A model generated the notes under the pieces. The model was not told the origin of the DNA. It did not search any database and saw nothing but the letters and a program-made list of their open reading frames with translations. DNA of 23,605 nucleotides, from assembly GCA_964482135.1 (NCBI GenBank), contig CAYZWF010000031.1:1-23605 (forward strand), read 5' to 3'. Shown here piece by piece: positions 16,763 to 23,119 of this stretch (its first letter is position 1; each line of letters starts with the position of its first letter). The DNA is from UBA11136 sp964482135 (lineage in GTDB: Bacteria > Pseudomonadota > Alphaproteobacteria > UBA11136). The position numbers were made by a program, and so were the translations under genes.

Positions 16763-17653
16763 TTATTCCACCACAGGGGAGTCTTGGGGCAAGCCGTCGA
16801 GATTGAAAAAAACAATCTCCGCCTGGCGGCGCTGCGCGGCCACAAGATCGCCCATGATCTTCTTCGACAGGCCGCTCTCGAGATCGGACAGGATATCCTC
16901 ATACTCCGGTGGATCGAGCAAGCGGCTGTCCTCCACTTTTATCACATGCCATCCATAGCTGGTCTGTACCGGCATGGGCGTCATCTCTCCGGGCGGAGTG
17001 GTAAAAGCCGCCACGGCAAATTCGGGCACCATCTGGTCGAGGCTGAAATAGCCGAGATCGCCCCCCTTGGCGCCTTCCGGAGCGATGGATTTTTCCCTCG
17101 CCAGCTCTTCGAAATCGGCCCCCGATTCAAGCTCATCAATCAGCTCCAGAGCCTCCCCCTCCGTCTCCACCAGGATGTGGCGGGCGCGAACCTGTTTTCG
17201 CGCCTTCTCGTCCCCCACCAGTTCGTCGTAATAGGCGCGCAGGGCTTCCTCGGTCAGCCTCTCGGACACATAGCGGGTGAGAAATGCCTGCTGGATAATG
17301 CGCGCCGCGGCTTCCTTGATCCGCTCCACCACCACGGGGTCGCTCTCCAGCCCCTCCTTGCGTCCCATCTCCTCCACCAGCTTGCTGTCGATGACCTGAT
17401 CCACCAGGGAAGAATAGATGATCTCCAGGGGCACGCCCTGATAGCGTTCGGGCAGCATGCTGCGGGCCAGATCAACATCGGAGCGGTGAATTTCCTCACC
17501 GTTGACGGTGGCGAGAACCGGGTTTTTTTCACCCCCGTCACCTCCGTGTTCGTCGGCCCCGTGTTCGTCGGCAAAGACCGGCGCGGCCATCAGACAGGCC
17601 GCGGCCAGAACGGCCTGAAAGGGCTGTAAAAGACGGAGATATGCTGACGTCAT
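16763..17653 (-). CDS. Secreted PpiC-type peptidyl-prolyl cis-trans isomerase
   Basis: This is a parvulin-family foldase for the periplasm. The 296-residue protein has a signal peptide (1-28) with a clear AAPVFA cleavage site before DEHG. An N-terminal SurA/PrsA-like helical chaperone region follows (about 44-150). The rotamase domain (about 155-242) carries VRARHILVETEGEA, GGDLGYFSLDQMVPEF and TSYGWHVIKVED. A short DEHGADEHG spacer follows the signal peptide, encoded by a 15-base tandem duplication (17544-17572). The frame extends to a TTG at 17680, but the ATG at 17651-17653 has AGGGG 7 bases upstream and puts the signal peptide at the N-terminus. It heads ppiC-argJ-mutT and faces away from secA, whose export pathway it would use. 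Confidence 0.93.
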   Translation of the reverse strand: MTSAYLRLLQPFQAVLAAACLMAAPVFADEHGADEHGGDGGEKNPVLATVNGEEIHRSDVDLARSMLPERYQGVPLEIIYSSLVDQVIDSKLVEEMGRKEGLESDPVVVERIKEAAARIIQQAFLTRYVSERLTEEALRAYYDELVGDEKARKQVRARHILVETEGEALELIDELESGADFEELAREKSIAPEGAKGGDLGYFSLDQMVPEFAVAAFTTPPGEMTPMPVQTSYGWHVIKVEDSRLLDPPEYEDILSDLESGLSKKIMGDLVAAQRRQAEIVFFNLDGLPQDSPVVE

Positions 17654-17890
17654 GGCTGGAACCCCTGTGCCGCGCGGCAATCGTCCGGAATCGACCCTGG
17701 CGCGGCATTAATACCTCAAAGATCGCATCATGCACATCACAGACCGGTGCACAAGGGGCCGCGCCGGCCCTCCACGAGGCCCCACTGACGGCCCCCATGA
17801 TGCCCCACTGGCGCCGTATTATTGCGGAGAATTGGAAAACAAAACAGGCCCCGCGGGGAAGCCCCGGAGGCCATCAGAAAAGAAACCATT

Positions 17891-17912
17891 AAAAAACGGG
17901 GCCAATGCCCCG
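17891..17912 (-). terminator. Intrinsic terminator of the 102-codon ORF
   Basis: Read on the minus strand, CGGGGC-ATTG-GCCCCG forms a perfect 6-base GC stem with a 4-base loop and is followed directly by six T (17896-17891). It starts 13 bases after the stop of the ORF at 17926-18234, which supports minus-strand transcription through that ORF. It also shields ppiC from this transcript. Confidence 0.8.
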
Positions 17913-17925
17913 AGCCAGACCCGCT

Positions 17926-18234
17926 CTAGTGAGAATCGCGCTTCAGCGCATCCTCCACCAGGACCGCGAAGGCCACCTGCGCCGGGCCCTTGACCGTCAG
18001 AAACTCGCTCAGCCCGCCATGCACGGCGGCCACCTGTTGCAGGGTAGTGGAATCGGGATTGGGAAGCGCGCCGGAGAGGACGGTCCCCCCCGGACGTATG
18101 GGAAAAAACCTGGTGGTTTCCTCCGAGGCTTGCCAAGAGCCTATAATAACTGCACTCAACGCGTCTTCCTCCTGAAGCCAGGGCACCGAAGGAACTCCGC
18201 ATTGACGCGCCGCCAGAATATGGAGGGAAGTCAA
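17926..18234 (-). CDS. Hypothetical protein, 102 residues, unrecognised
   Basis: I do not recognise this protein. The frame opens with a TTG (18232-18234) shortly after an in-frame stop, and no ATG lies near the start. The second half looks most protein-like: FFPIRPGGTVLSGALP (about 44-59), then TTLQQVAAVHGGLSEFLTV and KGPAQVAFAVLVEDALKRD, suggesting two amphipathic helices around a short loop. Third codon positions are GC-rich as in neighbouring genes. An intrinsic terminator sits 13 bases after the stop, the best evidence that this strand is transcribed. There is no signal peptide or membrane segment and no clear ribosome-binding site, so it could be the remnant of a longer gene. Frames in the other registers over the same DNA are less convincing. 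Confidence 0.5.
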   Translation of the reverse strand: MTSLHILAARQCGVPSVPWLQEEDALSAVIIGSWQASEETTRFFPIRPGGTVLSGALPNPDSTTLQQVAAVHGGLSEFLTVKGPAQVAFAVLVEDALKRDSH

Positions 18235-18322
18235 CAGGCTTAGCTACGGCCTTCGTGGCCCATTACAAGGGGCTACTTGCCCCCATGGGCTCCAAAATAA
18301 TTCAAACAATCGGGAAAGTCCA

Positions 18323-18350
18323 CAATTAATATAAAATTTTATGTAAATTG
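18323..18350. repeat. AT-rich imperfect palindrome
   Basis: The 14-base arms CAATTAATATAAAA and TTTTATGTAAATTG are inverted copies with 12 of 14 matches, with a perfect 12-base core ATAAAATTTTAT at 18331-18342. The palindrome is embedded in an AT-rich island (about 18295-18360) within GC-rich DNA between the 102-codon ORF and secA. It could be an operator or a binding site for a nucleoid protein. No function is shown. Confidence 0.5.
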
Positions 18351-18381
18351 TTTTGGTTTTGAGAGGCGCCGGTGAATCGCC

Positions 18382-18588
18382 TCACCTTTGCGCCCTGCCG
18401 CCACCTGGAGAAGCCGTCTTTTTGCCGGATTGTTTGCCGGATTGTTTGCCGGATCGTTTGCCGGATCGTTGACAGACGGGCACGGTAATCCTATGTGTCA
18501 CTCTCCATCGCGACCCCCGCACAGAGGGAAGTAATAACTGCCCGGCTTCGGACCGCTGTTTGCAGGTCACGAAGACGGCGCAACCCAT
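18382..18588 (-). CDS. Doubtful small basic ORF with QSGK/RSGK repeats
   Basis: A 68-codon frame starts at an ATG (18586-18588) and ends at 18382. Its C-terminal half is VCQ(RSGK)2(QSGK)2 followed by KTASPGGG, because the 12-base tandem repeat at 18421-18468 is in frame and gives four copies of a basic tetrapeptide. The upstream part contains three cysteines and no recognisable domain. It runs antisense to the secA leader and overlaps the likely secA promoter, which argues against it being a conventional gene. A frame kept open only by an in-frame repeat is a simple alternative. Confidence 0.2.
   Translation of the reverse strand: MGCAVFVTCKQRSEAGQLLLPSVRGSRWRVTHRITVPVCQRSGKRSGKQSGKQSGKKTASPGGGRAQR
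18421..18468. repeat. Four tandem 12-base units upstream of secA
   Basis: TTTGCCGGATTG occurs twice (18421-18432, 18433-18444), followed by TTTGCCGGATCG twice (18445-18456, 18457-18468). The single T/C change splits the array into two pairs, suggesting stepwise duplication. The array ends exactly at the TTGACA hexamer of the candidate secA promoter. Confidence 0.9.
18469..18497 (+). promoter_or_regulatory. Candidate sigma70-type promoter for secA
   Basis: A perfect -35 hexamer TTGACA (18469-18474) is followed after 17 bases by TATGTG (18492-18497), which matches only the first three positions of the -10 consensus. Transcription would start near 18504, giving secA a leader of about 150 bases. 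No better-scoring pair was seen in the spacer. Confidence 0.45.
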
Positions 18589-18612
18589 ATGCCCGCCCGG
18601 TTCCTTATTTTT

Positions 18613-18644
18613 AAACTGGGAATTTTTTAAACTGGGAATTTTTG
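18613..18644. repeat. 16-base tandem duplication before the secA ribosome-binding site
   Basis: AAACTGGGAATTTTTT (18613-18628) is repeated as AAACTGGGAATTTTTG (18629-18644), 15 of 16 matching. The second copy ends in the GGAG (18644-18647) used as the secA ribosome-binding site. The duplication therefore places a T-rich, unstructured stretch directly in front of the start signal. Confidence 0.85.
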
Positions 18645-18653
18645 GAGAACTGA

Positions 18654-21380
18654 ATGTTTGGCGCTCTCGCCCGGCGGATTTTCGGTACCGCCAACGACCG
18701 CTACCTGGAGAAACTCCGTCCCATCGTCGCGGAGATCAACGATCTGGAACCGTCCCTGGAAAAGCTTTCCGATGACGAGTTGCGGGCACGCACCGACCAG
18801 TTCCGCGAACGCATCAACCAGGGCGAGACCCTCGACGATCTTCTGGTGGAAACCTTCGCCACCGTCCGCGAAGCCGCCAAGCGCACCCTGGGCCAGCGCC
18901 ATTTCGACGTCCAGCTCATGGGCGGCATCGTTCTCCACCGCGGCATGATCTCGGAAATGAAGACCGGCGAAGGCAAGACCCTGGTCTCCACCCTGGCCGC
19001 CTATCTCAACGCCCTTTCCGGCGACGGCGTACATCTGGTCACGGTGAACGACTATCTGGCCAAGCGCGATTCCGAATGGATGGGCCAGATTTATGAATTT
19101 CTGGGGCTTTCCGTGGGCAGCATCCTGCACGACATGACCGATGCCCAGCGCCGCGAGGCCTATACCGCGGACATCACCTACAGCACCAATAACGAGCTCG
19201 GATTCGATTACCTGCGCGACAACATGAAATACCAGATCGAGGACATGGTCCAACGCGCCTTCAATTACGCCATCGTCGATGAAGTGGACAGTATCCTCAT
19301 CGACGAGGCGCGCACGCCGCTCATCATTTCCGGCCCCTCGGAGGATTCCTCCGACCTCTATCGCAAGATGGACCAGGTCATTCCCAAGCTCGCCGAGGAG
19401 GATTACGAAAAGGACGAGAAAGTGCGCGCCGTCACCTTCACCGAAGACGGCGCCGAGAAGATCGAATCCCTGCTTGCCGATGCCGGCCTTCTCAAGGAAG
19501 GCGGGCTTTACGATATCCAGAACGTGTCCCTGGTCCATCATGTGAACCAGGCGCTGCGCGCCCACAAGCTGTTCCAGCGCGACGTGGACTATCTGGTCAA
19601 GGATAACGCCGTGGTTATCATCGACGAGTTCACCGGCCGCATGATGGAAGGACGGCGCTTCTCCGACGGGCTGCACCAGGCCCTCGAAGCCAAGGAAAAG
19701 GTGGAAGTCCAGGTAGAGAACCAGACCCTGGCCGCCATCACCTTCCAGAATTATTTCCGTCTCTATCCCAAGCTTGCCGGCATGACCGGCACCGCCATGA
19801 CCGAGGCCGACGAATTCGCCGATATTTATTCCCTCGATGTGGTGGAGATTCCCACCAACGTTTCCTGTATCCGCGACGACCACGACGACGAGGTCTATCG
19901 CACGGCGGAAGAAAAGAACAAAGCCATCTGCGTCCTTGTGGAGGAATGCCAGGAACGCAAACAGCCCGTTCTCGTGGGCACGGTGAGTATCGAAAAATCC
20001 GAACATCTCTCGAAACTTCTTAAAACCCGCAAGATTACCCACAGCGTGCTCAACGCCCGCTTTCACGAACAAGAAGCCCAGATCATCGCCCAGGCCGGAA
20101 AGCCCGGCGGCGTCACCATCGCCACCAACATGGCCGGACGCGGCACCGACATCCAGCTCGGCGGCAATCTCGACATGCTCATCGCCCAGGAACTGGGCGA
20201 CATGGAAGACGACGCCCGGCGCGAGAAAAAACTCACCACGCTCACGCAAGAGGTGGCCTCCGGCAAACAGACCGCGCTCGACGCCGGCGGGCTGATGATT
20301 ATAGGCACCGAACGGCACGAATCACGGCGCATCGACAACCAGCTTCGAGGCCGCTCCGGACGTCAGGGCGATTCCGGCGCCTCGCGCTTTTTCCTGTCGC
20401 TGGAAGACGACCTGATGCGTATTTTCGGCTCCGACCGGCTCGACAGCATGCTGCAAAAGCTGGGCATCGAGGATGACGAGGCGATCATCCATCCCTGGGT
20501 CAACAAGGCGCTGGAAAAAGCCCAGCAAAAGGTGGAAGCGCGCAATTTCGACATTCGTAAGAACCTGCTCAAGTTCGACGATGTGATGAACGACCAGCGC
20601 AAGGTGATTTACGAACAACGCAGGGAGATCATGACCGCCCCCGATGTCGCCGAGACCGTCGCCGATATGCGCGACGACGTGATTTTGGACATGGTGGCGC
20701 GCTGTATCCCGGCAAAGGCCTACAGCGAACAGTGGGAGACCCACGCCCTGCACGAGGAATCCCTACGCCTGATCGGGGTCGACCTTCCCATCGAGGACTG
20801 GGCCAAGGAAGAGGGTATCGACGGGGAGGAAATCAGCACCCGCATCCTCGATGCCGGAAAGCGGAAAATGGCGGAAAAGGCCGTCAATTTCGGACCCGAG
20901 ATGATGCGTATGGCGGAGAAGAACCTGCTGCTGCAGCTCCTCGACCAAAGCTGGAAGGACCATCTGCTGTCGCTCGACCACCTGCGCCAGGGGATCGGCC
21001 TGCGCGCCTATGCCCAGCGCGACCCCTTGAACGAATACAAATCGGAATCCTTCAACCTGTTCGAGGACATGCTGAACCGCCTGCGGGAAACCATCACCGG
21101 GGTGCTGTCCCATCTCGATATCCGCGTCGGCGATGAAGAAAACAGCGTGCCCCTGCGCGCCAATCAGGAAATGCACCAGAATATCGAGGGCGATATGCAG
21201 CCCAGCAGTGGACCAGGAGACGAACCGGAATTACGGCCGCGCCCCGATCCGGTGCTGAAACGGGCGGCTGCGGTAGAGATCGATGCCAATGATCCCGCCA
21301 CCTGGGGCAAGATTCCCCGCAACGCGCCCTGCCCCTGCAACAGCGGCAAGAAATACAAGCACTGCCACGGCCGCGCGTAA
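18654..21380 (+). CDS. secA: Preprotein translocase ATPase SecA
   Basis: SecA is the ATP-driven motor that pushes unfolded proteins through SecYEG. The protein is complete at 908 residues. It shows Walker A in MKTGEGKT (102-109), the DEAD-box-like DEVDSILIDEART (209-221), the preprotein cross-linking region after it, motif VI-type GRGTDIQLGG in the second nucleotide-binding fold, and the helical wing/scaffold. The C-terminal zinc-binding tail has Cys893, Cys895, Cys904 and His905 (CPCNSGKKYKHCHG), used for SecB and lipid contact. The ATG has GGAG 6 bases upstream. The gene stands alone, divergent from ppiC beyond a 1-kb spacer, and no good terminator lies directly after the stop; the nearest is at 21533. 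Very long open frames on its opposite strand are shadows. Confidence 0.99.
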   Translation: MFGALARRIFGTANDRYLEKLRPIVAEINDLEPSLEKLSDDELRARTDQFRERINQGETLDDLLVETFATVREAAKRTLGQRHFDVQLMGGIVLHRGMISEMKTGEGKTLVSTLAAYLNALSGDGVHLVTVNDYLAKRDSEWMGQIYEFLGLSVGSILHDMTDAQRREAYTADITYSTNNELGFDYLRDNMKYQIEDMVQRAFNYAIVDEVDSILIDEARTPLIISGPSEDSSDLYRKMDQVIPKLAEEDYEKDEKVRAVTFTEDGAEKIESLLADAGLLKEGGLYDIQNVSLVHHVNQALRAHKLFQRDVDYLVKDNAVVIIDEFTGRMMEGRRFSDGLHQALEAKEKVEVQVENQTLAAITFQNYFRLYPKLAGMTGTAMTEADEFADIYSLDVVEIPTNVSCIRDDHDDEVYRTAEEKNKAICVLVEECQERKQPVLVGTVSIEKSEHLSKLLKTRKITHSVLNARFHEQEAQIIAQAGKPGGVTIATNMAGRGTDIQLGGNLDMLIAQELGDMEDDARREKKLTTLTQEVASGKQTALDAGGLMIIGTERHESRRIDNQLRGRSGRQGDSGASRFFLSLEDDLMRIFGSDRLDSMLQKLGIEDDEAIIHPWVNKALEKAQQKVEARNFDIRKNLLKFDDVMNDQRKVIYEQRREIMTAPDVAETVADMRDDVILDMVARCIPAKAYSEQWETHALHEESLRLIGVDLPIEDWAKEEGIDGEEISTRILDAGKRKMAEKAVNFGPEMMRMAEKNLLLQLLDQSWKDHLLSLDHLRQGIGLRAYAQRDPLNEYKSESFNLFEDMLNRLRETITGVLSHLDIRVGDEENSVPLRANQEMHQNIEGDMQPSSGPGDEPELRPRPDPVLKRAAAVEIDANDPATWGKIPRNAPCPCNSGKKYKHCHGRA

Positions 21381-21437
21381 GACGGCATTACGGCTCATGT
21401 CGGGGACAGCACGATGCCTAATATATGGAAATTTTAC

Positions 21438-21466
21438 TTGACTTTAGGTATATAATCCTGTATTCT
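21438..21466 (+). promoter_or_regulatory. Sigma70-like promoter upstream of the peptidoglycan-binding gene
   Basis: TTGACT (21438-21443, 5 of 6 matches) and TATTCT (21461-21466, 4 of 6) are separated by the ideal 17 bases, in AT-rich DNA. Transcription would begin near 21473, about 100 bases before the start codon at 21576. It lies 57 bases after the secA stop. Confidence 0.6.
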
Positions 21467-21472
21467 ACGCCG

Positions 21473-21561
21473 TAATCAATGCCCCAACTGCGCCCCGATT
21501 TTCCCTGGCGCAACATCACAGATAACCCCACCAGCCCCGGTCGCATACCGGGGCTTTTTTT
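21473..21561 (+). ncRNA. Candidate leader / attenuator RNA
   Basis: Between the promoter and the terminator lies a transcript of about 90 bases. It can form an upstream stem GCGCC/GGCGC (about 21490-21511) and the terminator hairpin (21533-21555). An ATG at 21479 opens a frame that runs through the hairpin and past the start of the next gene, so a translated leader peptide is conceivable. No known riboswitch class is recognised. A stand-alone small RNA is the alternative. Start is an estimate from the promoter. Confidence 0.35.
21533..21561 (+). terminator. Intrinsic terminator between promoter and gene
   Basis: AGCCCCGGT-CGCAT-ACCGGGGCT is a perfect 9-base stem with a 5-base loop (21533-21555), followed by a T run to 21561. 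It works only in the plus direction. It can end secA transcription, but it also lies between the promoter at 21438 and the ribosome-binding site at about 21564, leaving no room for another promoter before the start codon at 21576. Confidence 0.9.
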
Positions 21562-21575
21562 ATTGGAGACTCCCC

Positions 21576-22652
21576 ATGTCATTCGATTTTCTCAGACTCA
21601 CCAAGCCCGTGGGCAACGGGATCGACAATTCCCGACGCGACATCCTCTCCGTCAAGAACGCCCTGAAAGGTTTTGGGCTTTATGAAACCCCGACCTACGG
21701 CATGGACGGATATATTGACCGCGAGATGGATGACGCCCTACGCCACTTCCAGAAAAAGACAGGACTGCGGGAGGACGGGCTCATGAATCCCGGCGGCCCC
21801 ACGAAAAAAGCCATGAACAGACTTCTCTCCGCTTCCGGCGACACCACGCGGCGCGGCCTCGTCGCCCGGCAAGACCGCCGTCGTCTCCCCCGGAATATCT
21901 TCACCACCGTCGCCGAACCAGATGATGAAACGGCCGTTTTGCAGCGGGCCGGGCTCGAATATGTGCCCGACCCTCTGGGGCGGGTTAATTTCGGTCATTG
22001 GCTAGATAACAAGGGCCGGAAGGTGGGCAAGGACGAACGGAGCCGTCTCCTTGGGGCCGAGGCCGTGAAAACAAAGTTCGAATCCGCCGAAACGGCCAAC
22101 ACCCCGGACCCGGCCAAGCGGCGGCAACAACTCCGCAACGCACTCATGGCCGTGGCTAAAAAGAAGCTGGCCGAATCACAAAAGAATTCCCCGTCACCAC
22201 GAACCTCGAGGAACAAGCCCCGGAAAGAACCCCGGGACGCGCCCATAAAGTGGAAAGAACTTCCCGACTACAGCCTGTCTGAAGGTAGAAGAACCCTCAA
22301 AACAAAGGGGCCCATCCGGGTGGATGCCATCAGCAATACCCTGGGTCCGGATGGAATCGACTATAATGTGGACTGGCACCCCCTCGATGCAAAAGGCAAT
22401 GTCATTCCGGAATGGCGCAAACCCAATGACCGGCCTAAAAGGGAAGGGGGCCTTATTCCCCCGGGTTTATTCGCTCCGGGAAAAAAGCCCGACACCTTCA
22501 AACCACCCTACGACAATCCCCACGGCTGGGAGGTGAGAATTTCAATCCCGCCCCAATCCACCTATCATGGCAATTCCGCGGGGCCGTATCTGAATATCCA
22601 TACCCCCCAAGGAACCGCGAGGGGCAACCGAAAGAAGGGCAGAGGGAAGTGA
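21576..22652 (+). CDS. Peptidoglycan-binding-domain protein with unrecognised basic C-terminal region
   Basis: The 358-residue protein begins with a PG_binding_1-like helical domain (about 8-85). The segment LTKPVGNGIDN, the helix DILSVKNALKGFGLYE, and REMDDALRHFQKKTGLREDG and MNPGGPTKKAMNRLL match the type common in alphaproteobacteria. A middle part (95-160) has LEYVPDPLGRVNFGHWLD. A helical stretch (161-202) and a basic Pro/Ser linker (203-223) follow. The C-terminal part (224-358) I cannot assign: IDYNVDWHPLDAKGNVIPEW, NPHGWEVRISIPPQ, GPYLNIHTPQG, then a Lys/Arg/Gly tail. No signal peptide or membrane segment is visible, so reaching the wall would need another export route or lysis. GGAG lies 8 bases before the ATG, just after a terminator. 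Its stop overlaps the next gene by 4 bases. An effector or toxin role is inference. Confidence 0.75.
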   Translation: MSFDFLRLTKPVGNGIDNSRRDILSVKNALKGFGLYETPTYGMDGYIDREMDDALRHFQKKTGLREDGLMNPGGPTKKAMNRLLSASGDTTRRGLVARQDRRRLPRNIFTTVAEPDDETAVLQRAGLEYVPDPLGRVNFGHWLDNKGRKVGKDERSRLLGAEAVKTKFESAETANTPDPAKRRQQLRNALMAVAKKKLAESQKNSPSPRTSRNKPRKEPRDAPIKWKELPDYSLSEGRRTLKTKGPIRVDAISNTLGPDGIDYNVDWHPLDAKGNVIPEWRKPNDRPKREGGLIPPGLFAPGKKPDTFKPPYDNPHGWEVRISIPPQSTYHGNSAGPYLNIHTPQGTARGNRKKGRGK

Positions 22653-23089
22653 CTCACCGGACGATTCTCGCGCTGTTTGTCGTCTTGGCCATCACCGCCA
22701 CGGCCTATTTCTCTGGCGAGTCCGCACCCAAATTCTACCGCAAAGAATGCATCCTGCGTGTCGATTACACTTTCACAGGGGCGGATTCCGAAGATGCCAG
22801 AGGCATTCTTATTGATCTGTTCAGCCGTTACCTCCGCGCTCAGGAACCAAGAATTGCTGGCATCGGATATCAAAGCCCCCCCGGTTCCAAATGGGAAAAT
22901 TCATTTTTCGTACAATTCGCAGACCAATGCGACCGGCGTTACGAGATCGGCCATGCCGTGGCTAACCATATAAACAATGAACGTCCCGACCTGTTCCGGA
23001 TAACCGCCAGCGATGACCTGATCCTGCCCGGACCCGATACCATCGAGATGCATGGCGAAGAAATCTGGATTGACGGACGCCCCGAATAA
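22649..23089 (+). CDS. Small membrane-anchored or periplasmic protein, unrecognised
   Basis: The 146-residue protein starts at a GTG that overlaps the stop of the preceding gene (GTGA), so the two are translationally coupled; AGAAGG lies about 10 bases upstream. The N-terminus is a signal peptide or anchor (5-20, TILALFVVLAITATAY). The remainder looks like an alternating beta/alpha fold: strand ILRVDYTFTG (35-44), helix SEDARGILIDLFSRYLRAQ (47-65), strand RIAGIGY, strand NSFFVQFADQ, helix YEIGHAVANHINNERPD (98-114), and a terminal strand near TIEMHGEEIWI. Cys34 and Cys94 could form a disulfide in the periplasm. I recognise no family. Its size, location and coupling resemble immunity proteins of envelope-targeting effectors, but that is inference only. 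It converges on accA 30 bases downstream. Confidence 0.7.
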   Translation: MTHRTILALFVVLAITATAYFSGESAPKFYRKECILRVDYTFTGADSEDARGILIDLFSRYLRAQEPRIAGIGYQSPPGSKWENSFFVQFADQCDRRYEIGHAVANHINNERPDLFRITASDDLILPGPDTIEMHGEEIWIDGRPE

Positions 23090-23119
23090 TCTCCAGAGCA
23101 ATCTCCGGCCGCAAACAGA

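Noticed and set aside
17819..18243. Alternative frames (plus 17905-18243 and minus 17819-18202) over the 102-codon ORF.
   Set aside because: The second minus frame runs through the terminator hairpin and both have arginine/glycine-rich shadow composition. The chosen frame ends just before the terminator.
18421..18468. CRISPR-like or phage attachment repeat.
   Set aside because: Units are contiguous without spacers, only 12 bases long, and there are no cas, integrase or tRNA genes nearby.
18627..20318. A 563-codon minus-strand frame opposite secA.
   Set aside because: secA is certain on the plus strand; the antisense frame is a by-product of GC-rich codon use and has no recognisable domain.
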